A DNA stretch of 64,000 bases, from NCBI RefSeq assembly GCF_036894955.1, contig NZ_CP145905.1:6161001-6225000 (forward strand). Direction: 5' to 3'. Source of the DNA: Paenibacillus sp. KS-LC4 (GTDB lineage Bacteria > Bacillota > Bacilli > Paenibacillales > Paenibacillaceae). The position numbers and the translations under genes were made by a program. The number at the start of each line of letters is the position of its first letter. The first letter of the stretch is position 1. Shown here piece after piece: positions 18,439-27,209 of the stretch. Under the pieces are notes generated by a model that was not told the DNA's origin, searched no databases, and saw only the letters and a list, made by a program, of their open reading frames with translations.

Positions 18439-18552
18439 CTCAATCCCTCCTCTCAAATACAAGTATAGGCGGGGCAGAAAATTGCTTCGCAACCATTTGT
18501 GCCTAAAGATGTTGCTTATAAAAACATGCCTTTATTTATGAATATACATGCT

Positions 18553-19239
18553 TTATTTGACGAAAAATAATACGGTTCCAAAATGATTCATAAATCTTTT
18601 ATAATCGGTACCCTCACGCAATACAATAATGGTCGGATACGAATTAACCTTGCGCTGGATCAACCCCGCCAATAGCGCCTTTTGCTCGGTACAATAGAAT
18701 TTTCCTTGATGATACTCAATAATAAGAGGCGGGGGCGCGTCATGCTCGTCGGTTGCAATTGTATGAGAGTTACCCATATTGAGCTCATCCCTTTGAATAA
18801 GACGCAATGGAAGCTTTACGATGCCAAAATAGAGTCGATCTAACGCGATATTTTCTTTTTCAACCTGTGCGTTCCTAGAAAGCTGCCAGTAGCAGTACAT
18901 CCACTCTTCAAGCATCCCACCAGTCGCATATTTCACAGCCGACTCAATAGTCGGTGCATACACTGCGTAGTCATCCTGTTTCTTTGAGTAAAGGATTTTT
19001 TTAATCGAGTCCAAAGACAAGAAGTATTCGTCAGCAAGCTCCGATACGGTACGGCCATGAGCGTACTTGTTGCGAATCATGCGATTTCTTCTCTGCAACT
19101 GCTCCCGATATCCAGAGGCTGCACCCCAGGCTCTCTTTTCCTCTCCCGCAGGAATGTAAAGTAGTTTACCCGAGGCGTACTTTTGAACCTCTCTCAATAG
19201 TTCCTCTGGAAGGATGTCACTGCCATTCTCATATTTCAT
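18553..19239 (-). CDS. CD3324-like HTH protein with added C-terminal domain
   Basis: Residues 1-90 match the small HTH protein at 16794-17060 (ILPEELLREVQKYASGKLLY, SLDSIKKILYSKK). Residues 91-228 are an added domain I do not recognise, with a PLIIEYHQGKFYC segment reminiscent of ParB/DUF1015-like or "YHGSPxL" folds but not assignable. The start lies 11 bases after the truncated phosphotransferase stop, so the pair is probably co-transcribed. In other Firmicutes CD3324 proteins sit beside resistance or kinase genes; a regulatory role is inferred. Confidence 0.7.
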   Translation of the reverse strand: MKYENGSDILPEELLREVQKYASGKLLYIPAGEEKRAWGAASGYREQLQRRNRMIRNKYAHGRTVSELADEYFLSLDSIKKILYSKKQDDYAVYAPTIESAVKYATGGMLEEWMYCYWQLSRNAQVEKENIALDRLYFGIVKLPLRLIQRDELNMGNSHTIATDEHDAPPPLIIEYHQGKFYCTEQKALLAGLIQRKVNSYPTIIVLREGTDYKRFMNHFGTVLFFVK

Positions 19240-19250
19240 GTCATCACCGT

Positions 19251-19955
19251 CTACAAACTATATATTCGATCTTTTAGTTCACTCATGGATTTCATCATAG
19301 ATGTACACGATTCTTCATCGTCAATTGATGCGTGCCAACGCAAACCATCTATCCCTTTATAATACGCCATACATAAAAATCTTTCCTTAAAGTCGGGTAT
19401 AATGATATTCCTTTTCTTGCAGTACGCCATCAGAAGCTCAGGTATTTGGAGATAAGGCTTGTTTAAATCCATAATTGCAAAATCAATCAGGAAGTCACCT
19501 ATGCCGGAGTAGCTCCAGTCGGGAAACCCAACCGTCGTTTTTCCATCCGTAATGATGTTGATGAAGAAGGTAAAGTTATTCACTAAATAACGTCTGCCCT
19601 CGCAATAAGAAATTCGGGCCTCCATCTCCTTGTAGTACTGCTCAAAGAAATCCCGTTGCAAAACCGTCGTTCCGAACATTTCCCTCCAGTTATACCAATA
19701 CCCTTCCTTATCCTCAGTAAACGTGTTGATCAGAAAATCCCTGCAACTCTCATATTCCGGTGTGCCATCCTCGTCGAACCGTCCGTAGCCCTCTACTCCC
19801 GATAGGTCAGACGCATGAATTTCAAACAGACTGTCAAAAATCAGCTCATGACAATCCCTGAATTGTTCGGGGCTTAATTGATCGGCCACGAATCCATTCG
19901 GGGTCATGTTGACCTTCTCGGATAGCATGGATCGCAAAAAATTGTCTTTACCCAT
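19251..19955 (-). CDS. Divergent, N-terminally short aminoglycoside phosphotransferase-like protein
   Basis: About 234 residues, shorter than the ~300 of intact APH/hygromycin kinases. The C-terminal half keeps the family outline (FPDWSYSGIGDFLIDFA near residue 145, then PELLMAYCKKRNI), which corresponds to the DFG/IDW metal site and following helix. The catalytic loop expected as H-G-D-x(4)-N just before is replaced by VNNFTFFINI, and the nucleotide-binding N-lobe is missing. It is therefore probably inactive or has another function. ATG 19955 is preceded by AAGGAG at 8 bases; two upstream Met codons are less likely. Confidence 0.65.
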   Translation of the reverse strand: MGKDNFLRSMLSEKVNMTPNGFVADQLSPEQFRDCHELIFDSLFEIHASDLSGVEGYGRFDEDGTPEYESCRDFLINTFTEDKEGYWYNWREMFGTTVLQRDFFEQYYKEMEARISYCEGRRYLVNNFTFFINIITDGKTTVGFPDWSYSGIGDFLIDFAIMDLNKPYLQIPELLMAYCKKRNIIIPDFKERFLCMAYYKGIDGLRWHASIDDEESCTSMMKSMSELKDRIYSL

Positions 19956-20091
19956 CTTCTCATCTCCTTCACTTGATTCATATCTCACTGCCATCATGTG
20001 CGCACCTGATATGTAAAATCATAGCATTGGGTAGATTTGGGGGATAGGGCATCTATGTCTTAAATCGACTTTACACAGGTCAAAATTAGTA

Positions 20092-21111
20092 TTAATCCAT
20101 ATTTACAGGCTCAATCACTTCGAATAAAAATGGATTACCGTTTAAATATTCTCTTATATATGCTTGGGCATATTTTTGTTCATCGATTAAACTGGCTGTT
20201 TCTCTTGGATCAGAGGCGTGATGGCAGGTGTTCTCGATCATGAACATAACGAAAAAACATTCCAGATCCCGAATATAGTCCGTTTCCAACTTCCTAATAC
20301 TCTCATAACCTTGGATAAGCATCCATCGATGCTTTGGCCAAAGCTCCAATAGGGTGCCTGCCATATCGTAGAGATAATATCCGTACCCACATCTTCCAAA
20401 ATCAATCAAATAGGGTTGATCATCCTTAAAAACCATATTACCGGTATGTAAATCAGCATGTATGAGCCCATAGTTATGTTCACTTGGATGCATAGCGGTA
20501 AGTTGGGATACAACCTTCTCAGCTGCATCTTGATACAGCTTCCATCCCTCTTCAGATAAAAAATGTTCATAATAACGTTCCAACTTAGCCATGTCACGTT
20601 TAAAACTTTCTACTCCCCAAGCAGGTCTTACGAAATCAGAAGGTGGATTGAAATCCTTTGCTGCTGCATGGAGCCTGCTCATCACTACACCGATGTTATA
20701 TGCATGACTATCCGTAAATTCACCTGTTGCTTTTTCACCCTCTACCCACCGCATCAGCGTTACATAAGGGCGCCTATATCCTATTTCTGTTTCGATGTCC
20801 AATACATAAATACCATCACAACTTGCCACCCCCTCTGGTACATTTAGACCCTTCGATTTGTTCAGTGCTTGTAACAGTAGGAGCTCCGAACGAATCTCCT
20901 CTCTACTCAATCGGTCGGAATGAATGCGAAGCAAATAATTGTTATCTGTACTGGTTTCAATTTTATACGTGATCGTATCGGATAGTTGAATAAACTGGAT
21001 GCTATCCCATTCTAAGTTATACTGTTGAATTGCTAATAAAGCGACTTTCCTTGCTCTGATTAATAACGCCCGCCGTTCTTCATCCGTATCAAATCTAAAA
21101 AAATCATTCAT
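20092..21111 (-). CDS. APH-family phosphotransferase (homoserine kinase type II / SrkA-like)
   Basis: The 339-residue protein has a full kinase fold. The catalytic loop is His218-Ala-Asp220 to Asn225 (LIHADLHTGNMVF) and the metal site is DFG at 237-239. The N-lobe has YLLRIHSD as the strand bearing the ATP lysine/arginine position. Family members phosphorylate hydroxyl groups of homoserine, choline or aminoglycosides; the substrate here cannot be told from sequence. GGGGG lies 7 bases before the ATG. It is a single gene next to the CD3324-like pseudogene. Confidence 0.82.
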   Translation of the reverse strand: MNDFFRFDTDEERRALLIRARKVALLAIQQYNLEWDSIQFIQLSDTITYKIETSTDNNYLLRIHSDRLSREEIRSELLLLQALNKSKGLNVPEGVASCDGIYVLDIETEIGYRRPYVTLMRWVEGEKATGEFTDSHAYNIGVVMSRLHAAAKDFNPPSDFVRPAWGVESFKRDMAKLERYYEHFLSEEGWKLYQDAAEKVVSQLTAMHPSEHNYGLIHADLHTGNMVFKDDQPYLIDFGRCGYGYYLYDMAGTLLELWPKHRWMLIQGYESIRKLETDYIRDLECFFVMFMIENTCHHASDPRETASLIDEQKYAQAYIREYLNGNPFLFEVIEPVNMD

Positions 21112-21228
21112 TTGTTATCCCCCTGCCGTTTTTATGAAGTAAAATCAACTACTTCTTTATATGTTATTGTAACGATAGTAAAAGCTTGAAAATATGCAGC
21201 AAATAATTTCAACTATGCTATACATAAC

Positions 21229-21264
21229 AAAAGTCACATTAGAATTTCTTCCAATGCGACTTTT
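21229..21264 (-). terminator. Terminator-like hairpin, copy of 16752-16786
   Basis: Minus strand AAAAGTCGCATTGGAA...TTCTAATGTGACTTTTG. It follows the pseudogene exactly as the related hairpin follows the intact paralogue. Confidence 0.6.
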
Positions 21265-21519
21265 GTTAAACTATTTTTTTGAATAAACGATCTTTTAATA
21301 GTATCGCTTGAAAGGCAAAATCGATCTGAAAGTTGATGAAAGTTGATCGATAGTGTCACCATCAAAAAAATTTTGCCGGATTTCATCATTTCTAAGATCC
21401 AAAATTTTTCTGCTGCCTGAATTTTCACCCCATTTTTTACGCAAACCTTTTGATTTAGGAACGTAAACCAAGCCAAACAATTATCACTATCCGGATTTAA
21501 GCGGTCACTTATATTATTA
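21265..21519 (-). pseudogene. Degenerate CD3324-like HTH gene
   Basis: Fragments in different frames match the gene at 16794-17060: LVYVPKSKGLRKKWGE, LRNDEIRQNFFDGDTIDQLS, then in another frame SDRFCLSSDTIK, then IVYSKK in the first frame again. A direct 10-base duplication (GAAAGTTGAT at 21328-21337 and 21338-21347) causes the first shift and a one-base loss near 21300 restores the frame. The N-terminal part is missing or diverged. Confidence 0.75.
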
Positions 21520-21569
21520 GCTCTATACAAACAACCTCCATTGTTCATAGAATAGACTTTGCATAGAGC
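21520..21569. repeat. 50-bp palindromic element, copy 2
   Basis: It begins GCTCTATAC and ends GCATAGAGC around CAACCTCCATTGTT. It matches the element at 17164-17212 over nearly its whole length and sits in the same place relative to the paralogous gene. Confidence 0.7.
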
Positions 21570-21705
21570 ATATCTCGAACCTTGTCATAATGCCTCGACT
21601 TCCTGATAATGTATGTAAAGGTGAGTTTTAGATCTATCCTATATGGGATGGCCCCTTCGTCTCTCTCGCTTTGTTCAACTATCGTCTCTCGTTGCCTAAT
21701 GCAGT

Positions 21706-22230
21706 TTAATTCTCTGACAGGCCAAACAAACTCTCTAAGATTGAATCTGCACATTCTTCTGGAGAATTTAGATGAGTGTTGACCTTGCAGTTATACTGTA
21801 TATCCTTAGCCATTAATTTATTTTGCCACTCCGACTGATCTTCGGTTCTATCTCCACGTTCAATATTTCTTTGGCGACAAATATCCAAGGGACAAAAAAC
21901 CTCAACAACATAGAACGGATACCCGGCAAATATGTCCTTAACCTTTTCATAATGCGGCTTTAACTCCGGTCTTTCCACCAAAATGCCATCAATAAGCACA
22001 TTCTTTCCATGATCCGAAAATAGTTTAGCCGTATGATACATCATAATTATTGCATCACTTAAATATTTCCAGTAATTTCCACGAAGATAATTGTCGCCAA
22101 TTGTATTCTCAAAAAGATCATTTGCAACAACGTAAAAAAATTCATCCGCTCTCGACTGAATAGCATCTACAATAGATGTTTTCCCAGCGCTAGTTACACC
22201 GTTTAGAAATACGATTTTACCCTTTTCCAT
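21706..22230 (-). CDS. P-loop kinase, chloramphenicol phosphotransferase-like
   Basis: The 174-residue protein opens with a P-loop, FLNGVTSAGKTSI (residues 8-20), and has a VLIDGILVERPEL strand and a C-P-L-D-I-C-R-Q-R-N-I-E-R-G-D-R segment, the typical layout of the CPT family (~178 residues). Characterised CPT phosphorylates chloramphenicol; many relatives have unknown small-molecule substrates, so drug specificity is not claimed. GGGAGGG lies 8 bases before the ATG. It is the leftmost intact gene before the att-like site at 22390. Confidence 0.75.
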   Translation of the reverse strand: MEKGKIVFLNGVTSAGKTSIVDAIQSRADEFFYVVANDLFENTIGDNYLRGNYWKYLSDAIIMMYHTAKLFSDHGKNVLIDGILVERPELKPHYEKVKDIFAGYPFYVVEVFCPLDICRQRNIERGDRTEDQSEWQNKLMAKDIQYNCKVNTHLNSPEECADSILESLFGLSEN

Positions 22231-22389
22231 TTCAATATCCCTCCCTTACTCATGCTCTCCAAAAATATTCATTACTATGTCAAAGGCTCCCTTTCAGTGT
22301 ACCTCCCTTACCCATAAATCAGTTAGGTAAAGAACTTTTATAATCATTTTATCCTGCTCGATAAAGTGAGATTCACCAAAAAACTTGCC

Positions 22390-22413
22390 TTATTTATTAT
22401 ACGATTCTCCGCG
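22390..22413 (-). mobile_element. att-like site 3 (rlmH 3'-end mimic)
   Basis: On the minus strand CGC GGA GAA TCG TAT AAT AAA TAA encodes RGESYNK-stop, close to the RlmH C-terminus RGEPYHK-stop at 28208; the identity including the next three bases is 20 of 27. It marks the left limit of the PIN/ImmA module. Confidence 0.5.
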
Positions 22414-22448
22414 TTTAAGGCTTCGGTAACGAGTTCCCCGAATCGAAT

Positions 22449-22487
22449 AGCAAAGCCCACTCACCTATAAAGAGAGCGGGCTTTGCT
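22449..22487 (-). terminator. Hairpin after the 49-residue gene
   Basis: AGCAAAGCCC pairs with GGGCTTTGCT around a 19-base loop with a CTC/GAG inner pair. The following T-run is weak, so termination is uncertain. Confidence 0.5.
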
Positions 22488-22496
22488 GAATAATGA

Positions 22497-22646
22497 CTAA
22501 TTTTTGCAACCGTTTTTGTCACAAGTGATCTTGGAGTGACTATCAACCCAATGAGTAGGATGCTCATTAGTGTTAAAACCACAACCAATGCTACCACCTT
22601 TGACACCACTGTGCACAATATCTGTCGGAGTATGCTTTACCGCCAT
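22497..22646 (-). CDS. Small Cys/His-containing protein (49 aa)
   Basis: ATG 22646 is preceded by GGGGGTGAGGAA and opens a 49-codon frame ending in TAG at 22497. The product has Cys22, Cys42 and Cys47, five His and a SGVKGGSIGCGF segment. The three Cys with nearby His could bind metal or form a small knuckle (inference). No family is recognised with confidence. A candidate promoter (TTGTTC, 17 bases, TATTAT) lies just upstream and a hairpin follows. It lies inside the att-bounded module that carries ImmA and PIN. Confidence 0.6.
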   Translation of the reverse strand: MAVKHTPTDIVHSGVKGGSIGCGFNTNEHPTHWVDSHSKITCDKNGCKN

Positions 22647-22955
22647 TTCCTCACCCCCAGAACCCACTATTGGATAAATTATACATCTATAATAACAATT
22701 GACCCATACAAGAACAATTGCTTTTGTTGATATTTATTACACTCCTTAATAACAGTCTTCTCTTAAAAAACCTCACAATACTCTGAGAACTTAAAGCTTA
22801 AGAGGTTTCTAAAGCGCTTAATTACGAGGTTAGTAGATTGCCCTACTGCGTTCTCAGTGAGGTATCCACTTATTTACTAATATAGCTGATTTCAATCTTT
22901 TGTTATATACTTCCATTTTTCGCAAATGCTACATTTAGTTTCATTTACTAACCTA
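22647..22955. other. Gene-free stretch between the small gene and the PIN gene
   Basis: AT-rich. It carries the candidate promoter of the 49-residue gene (about 22687-22715) and a TTAAAGCTTAA palindrome near 22791. No coding frame was supported. Confidence 0.4.
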
Positions 22956-22988
22956 TAAAGAAGCCGCCCCAAACATAAGGAGCGGCGG
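22956..22988 (-). terminator. Terminator of the PIN gene
   Basis: Minus strand GCCGCTCC-TTATGTTT-GGGGCGGC followed by TTCTTTAT. Confidence 0.65.
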
Positions 22989-23018
22989 GTTGAAACCAAC
23001 CATTACTGTATACTTTCG

Positions 23019-23513
23019 CTAGAAACTTACCTTAAGATCCCTTAACATCTCAAAAGTGTTTACATATTTCACGTTAAATTGTCTGCACACTACTGGAATC
23101 AGTATTCTCTTCTTTATATCTGGGTTATATGCCTCATGGGTTACAAGAATATAGTCTTTAGATTTTGCATATGCAACTAGCCATGCATCGGCTACATTAG
23201 CAAACTCTTCTTTTGCACTAGAGGTAAACTGTGGGTTACTATGTGCCCATTGTTGTATCTCAGCATATTTTTCAATTACGTCTTGAGAATCCGTTCTCTC
23301 GAAATAACTTTTGAAGTTATCTGTAGTCCATAAATGCAACCTATCTGCATTTTTAGGATCAGGAGAAATAATTTCATCTTGAATCCTATCTATACTACGA
23401 ATGTTATTTATGCTAGCTTGGGATATTAAAGACTTCCAGAAACTTGGCGCCACATCAAAGTCGTAATATCCTCTATGTGCGCCGATAAACACATTGGCGT
23501 CTAGTACATACAA
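23019..23513 (-). CDS. PIN-domain protein, DUF4411 family (putative toxin nuclease)
   Basis: The 164-residue protein starts with YVLDANVFI, the first Asp of a PIN RNase site. NVADAWLVAYAKSKDYILVTHE supplies the later Asp residues and conserved strand. DUF4411 proteins are PIN-like and usually coded right after an XRE/ImmA-type gene, as here (2-base gap). PIN toxins cleave RNA and are held inactive by the partner. It is the second gene of a two-gene unit inside the rlmH-associated island. Toxicity is inferred from family and context only. Confidence 0.8.
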   Translation of the reverse strand: MYVLDANVFIGAHRGYYDFDVAPSFWKSLISQASINNIRSIDRIQDEIISPDPKNADRLHLWTTDNFKSYFERTDSQDVIEKYAEIQQWAHSNPQFTSSAKEEFANVADAWLVAYAKSKDYILVTHEAYNPDIKKRILIPVVCRQFNVKYVNTFEMLRDLKVSF

Positions 23514-23515
23514 GT

Positions 23516-24664
23516 CTATACACCCCTTTCTTGTACTATTTTAACTAATTTTTCAAACGTTTTTGTTTTAAGCCCAGTTAATCTGAAAGCCTCAGAATAT
23601 TGGATATTTCCTGTGCTAGCTTGATAGACCACAGCACTCGTAAACGGATTTCCAAGTCTACTCATGAGAGTATTATAAAAATTCCCACTAGAAGCAGAAC
23701 TGGCCTTCTGATTTTTCAACTTTTCTAAGTATTCATAATAGAAACTAAAAAAATCCTCTCTCGGTACTACATTTAGATCCAGCGCCCTTCTGCCAATAAC
23801 AATTGGACTTACCTTAAATATATTACTAAGTGTTTCATAAACTGCACCGTCAGGATAGTGAGTGTGCCATTGCCTTATAAACAAATCTTTAGGACATAAC
23901 ATTTCTGCTGCAGCTTCATTACAAAGTTTTTCCACATCTGCATTCTGGGAGTTTAATGGAGAAGCTTCGACGATTGCACTAGAGCCTATTAGAATATGTG
24001 CAATCTCATGAACTAAAGTGAAAATTTGAGCAGATTTTGCATCAACCGCATTGATAAAAATCAGTGGAGCTACCTCATCAACTAACACAAATCCTCTAAA
24101 CTCCGAAACATTCAATGCACGATGGGTATTACCTCCCACTATGCCATTTTGCATCACTGTAATTCTAACTTTTTCACACTTTTCAATTAAATACTTTAGT
24201 GCTTCATGAAAGTTCCTATGTTGTCTCGCCCAGTCTTGCTGTAACCCTAATAAATTAAAAACTTTCTGTGCTATTTGGGAAACTGTTAAACCTTTATAAG
24301 ATCCAACAAAATCTAATTTTGTCCCAACATGTTGCTCATAATAGTCTCTCATGAAATCCTGTCTTCTTTGCATAATATGTAGAGTTTCTATTAAATCAGG
24401 GCTAACTTTTCCACTTTCTCCATCCTCAACTGTTCTATAATGCGGTATTGGCAATGTTTCAATCGGGGGCTGCTTTAAGAAAAAATATCCTAGTGGAGTG
24501 GCGGTGGCTGCTGCATAAGCTTCAAGCTGTTTAAATGTTGGTTGCTTATCTCCTGCTAGCCATTTATCCAATAACTTGAATTTTTTATGTAACTTATCCT
24601 GATGAAGGCTCCTATTATAAGCCCAGTTCAATAATTCTTTTTTTACAGGAACTTTTGCAGCCAT
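23516..24664 (-). CDS. ImmA/IrrE-type metallopeptidase protein with N-terminal HTH-like region
   Basis: The 382-residue protein has a HEIAH zinc site (His219, Glu220, His223) with NEAAAEML downstream supplying the third ligand (Glu250), as in the DUF955/ImmA-IrrE family. Residues 1-70 form an XRE-like DNA-binding region (KLLDKWLAGDKQPTFKQLEAYAAATATPLGYFF). Such proteins degrade regulators or act as antitoxins for adjacent DUF4411 PIN proteins. The gene is coupled to the PIN gene. The start at 24664 has CAGGAGGTGG about 5 bases upstream. Confidence 0.85.
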   Translation of the reverse strand: MAAKVPVKKELLNWAYNRSLHQDKLHKKFKLLDKWLAGDKQPTFKQLEAYAAATATPLGYFFLKQPPIETLPIPHYRTVEDGESGKVSPDLIETLHIMQRRQDFMRDYYEQHVGTKLDFVGSYKGLTVSQIAQKVFNLLGLQQDWARQHRNFHEALKYLIEKCEKVRITVMQNGIVGGNTHRALNVSEFRGFVLVDEVAPLIFINAVDAKSAQIFTLVHEIAHILIGSSAIVEASPLNSQNADVEKLCNEAAAEMLCPKDLFIRQWHTHYPDGAVYETLSNIFKVSPIVIGRRALDLNVVPREDFFSFYYEYLEKLKNQKASSASSGNFYNTLMSRLGNPFTSAVVYQASTGNIQYSEAFRLTGLKTKTFEKLVKIVQERGV

Positions 24665-24775
24665 GTTCCACCTCCTGTATGCTTGTTTGTTATGTAATTT
24701 GCTCTATGTACTTACTCTCAATTATAGGCTGTATTTTGAAAGATAATGTCTCATTTCTTATTTTGGAAAGTCATT

Positions 24776-24883
24776 TTAATCATACCACAAATTAGGTGAT
24801 GTATCCAACCAATTGGCCCAGTAATCAAAATTTATATAGCCCTTTAGAATCATTTCATGCAAGTGCTTGGTCTCAAAGTAACG
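24776..24883 (-). pseudogene. Short coding remnant
   Basis: A 35-codon frame reads RYFETKHLHEMILKGYINF then DYWANWLDTSPNLWYD and a stop. It is preceded directly by a TAG, with no start or ribosome site. The aromatic-rich, non-random composition suggests the tail of a lost gene. The family is not recognised. Confidence 0.35.
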
Positions 24884-25020
24884 CTAAGATGTTCAGTGAT
24901 TCTGTAAACTAAAATTTATTTATTGCTCTAATGCCCGATTTTATGAATTAAATCACTAAGCTCCAATATGAAGTTGCAGCATCGCCGCTTCCACCTTTAA
25001 CTCCACTCTCTATTTTACCA

Positions 25021-25041
25021 CTATTTATAATAAGGTTCTCC
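25021..25041 (-). mobile_element. att-like site 2 (rlmH 3'-end mimic)
   Basis: CTATTTATAATAAGGTTCTCC matches the rlmH end (28208-28228) at 18 of 21 positions. Read on the minus strand it encodes GEPYYK-stop versus GEPYHK-stop in RlmH. It lies between the OLD/HNH module and the ImmA/PIN module. Confidence 0.65.
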
Positions 25042-25260
25042 ATAACGGGGCTATCGGCAAAAATGCGAAAGGAGCCTGCCTCGCAAGCTCAGAATATTTG
25101 CTAACCCCAATCTTTGGTGTTTGGAATTGCAGTCAAGTTTGTCAGTCATCCCTACTATGATAATCACAACTCCCTACAGGCATGTTTATTTCGCCACTTT
25201 GAGGTTTGAGCTATTTTTGTATAGAAGAATCTTGACCCAAAACAGCTGTATTTTGTAAAG

Positions 25261-27033
25261 TCATTTTTGCTTGTTTTTGAGATTATTTAGTCCTATAAAT
25301 TGCTCCAGTGATTTTGGAAATATGTCTTCACCAAAATCAGACTTTCTTTTTAATGCATTCCAAATCCCTGAGCTATTTTTATCATTGGATTCATATCCGA
25401 TTGCAGATTCTAATTTCGGAATATTAAAATGTAAATTATTTAAAGAAGCCTCATTAATTAGTCTCCAATTTGTAGTTATCATGCCTCGTTTCGTTTGATC
25501 ACTCAGTGAATTACCTTTTGCGTTAAATGCCTTAAATACTGATACTTGCTCCTTATACACTTTACTTTCTTTAAGCTCATCAAGGGAGTCAAACATTAAT
25601 GTTGAAACGAAGTCATCCTCAAAATCAAAATCATTAATACAAAAGAAATCTATGCCAAGGTGCTTGCATAGTCTAATCAAAAACGTTGCTGTTATCTTGC
25701 CATGATGCGGAACTATTGATATGTTATTAAAATTTAAATATGTTTCAGCGTACTTTTCATCCCCCGTAATTTCGAGTACCTTTTTCTTTATTATTTCTTT
25801 ATAAGTCATCAAATCATTTGGACCTTCTACAAGTATGACTCTTTGGCTAAATATTATTTTATTAAGGTTCGGTTCTATTAATTTTATATAATTATTGTAA
25901 TCTTTAATTTCAGAAAGTAGCTCTTCTTCTTCGTCTAATTCGGAAAGTTCCTTATCAGGCTTATTGTATTTTAGTACTGTTTGTTTACTTGTATCATTAA
26001 ATTCAAAACGAATCAGTCCTCTAGTATCGAAAATATCTAACATTTTTTCAGAATGAGTCGTATATATTACCTGATGACCATTCTCAGCTAGGCCACATAG
26101 AACTGTTTTATAAAAATACTCTTGATGATTTTCATGTAAAAAGCTTTCGGGTTCTTCAAACAAAAAAAGACATTTATCTCTTTCGTTACTCTCCGCAATA
26201 GCTTGGACAACCGCCATAACGAACATAGAAATGTATCCGTCCCCAAAGTGGTCAATTGGAATAAGGTTTTCCATATCCCCATTTAGACCTATTTTAAATA
26301 TCATCTCTAAGAAAATATCTTCATACTCTGGTAATCCGAATTCAATATGACACTTATTTTGCCGTAAATTGTTCGAATAATTAGTTTGTATTTTATCAAG
26401 GAATTCGTTTAATTTTGAACCTACAAGAATTCTTTCAGTTGAACCTTCTATGTCCTTTTTAAAGGCTTCTCTTTTCCCTAACATAATCTCATCATTGTCA
26501 ACTATACTCTTTATATGTTTAGCCAAAAATGAAGATAGGTTTCCCCAACCCGTCTTTTTGGTCGCTAGTTCCTTTTTCACCTCATGAAAATTTACATAAA
26601 AAATTTTAAAATATTTAGAAGCGCCAGATGCATCACGGTTTCGGTCTGTTTTACCCAGATTTTTATATGATAAAATTTTAGCACTTTCTATCTCAATACC
26701 ATCTAGTGTTATCTCCAAAAAATGATACCCTGAAAGTTCTGCTGGATTTCCATCTACTTTTACTTCAATACTACTTTTAATTTCTGTAGAAATTTGAGGC
26801 ACATTTTCGTAATTACGGTTATGAAAATCATTAATAGTAAAGGTATCCTTCGTTATATATTTTTCAGTAATTCCATATAAAATTGCATTTAGGAAATTAG
26901 TTTTTCCTGAGTTGTTATACCCAACTATAGCAACCGGCTTTTTATAATTTCCGTCTGGAAAACTAACATTTACCTCTTCGTTAAAGGATCTGTAATTCTT
27001 AACGCCTATTCTTTTAATGCGAATATAGCTCAT
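25261..27033 (-). CDS. OLD-family ATP-dependent nuclease (AAA ATPase plus TOPRIM)
   Basis: The 590-residue protein has an ABC/SMC-type ATPase: Walker A GYNNSGKT at residues 38-45, a signature-like GDGYISMF, Walker B LFLFEEPESFLH and a switch histidine in TTHSEKM. The C-terminal TOPRIM domain shows VEGPND and NDFDFEDD, the acidic metal site. OLD proteins such as P2 Old and GajA of Gabija cut DNA in phage defence. There is no UvrD-like partner, so it is not a standard Gabija pair. ATG 27033 is preceded by AAAGGAG; the upstream ATG 27060 has no site. An HNH gene lies 176 bases upstream in the same orientation. Confidence 0.88.
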   Translation of the reverse strand: MSYIRIKRIGVKNYRSFNEEVNVSFPDGNYKKPVAIVGYNNSGKTNFLNAILYGITEKYITKDTFTINDFHNRNYENVPQISTEIKSSIEVKVDGNPAELSGYHFLEITLDGIEIESAKILSYKNLGKTDRNRDASGASKYFKIFYVNFHEVKKELATKKTGWGNLSSFLAKHIKSIVDNDEIMLGKREAFKKDIEGSTERILVGSKLNEFLDKIQTNYSNNLRQNKCHIEFGLPEYEDIFLEMIFKIGLNGDMENLIPIDHFGDGYISMFVMAVVQAIAESNERDKCLFLFEEPESFLHENHQEYFYKTVLCGLAENGHQVIYTTHSEKMLDIFDTRGLIRFEFNDTSKQTVLKYNKPDKELSELDEEEELLSEIKDYNNYIKLIEPNLNKIIFSQRVILVEGPNDLMTYKEIIKKKVLEITGDEKYAETYLNFNNISIVPHHGKITATFLIRLCKHLGIDFFCINDFDFEDDFVSTLMFDSLDELKESKVYKEQVSVFKAFNAKGNSLSDQTKRGMITTNWRLINEASLNNLHFNIPKLESAIGYESNDKNSSGIWNALKRKSDFGEDIFPKSLEQFIGLNNLKNKQK

Positions 27034-27209
27034 ATTCCCACACTCCTTTAGTTTGTTCATTAAATCATCAAACGCTCATATTCACGAAATATGACGGATG
27101 TGTTCGGATGTGTCGGCCTACTCATCAACGAACTATTTCACAGACAGAACAGAAAATACGAATTATAAACAAGGTATAAGGCTAATAAAATCGGCTACAA
27201 TAAGTTTGA

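Larger units (their letters stand above)
24665..25260. other. Inter-module region with coding debris and att-like site 2
   Basis: It holds the ImmA promoter region, a 35-codon remnant (24776-24883), the second rlmH-end mimic (25021-25041) and AT-rich sequence. Around 25140-25205 another short open stretch (SGEINMPVGSCDY) looks like debris. No intact gene is seen. Confidence 0.5.

Noticed and set aside
18527..18546. TATTTATGA word resembling the rlmH att core
   Set aside because: Only nine bases match and the coding sense of the RlmH end is not kept.
22415..22618. 67-codon minus-strand frame with a hydrophobic start
   Set aside because: It overlaps the better supported 49-residue gene in another frame and runs through the hairpin.
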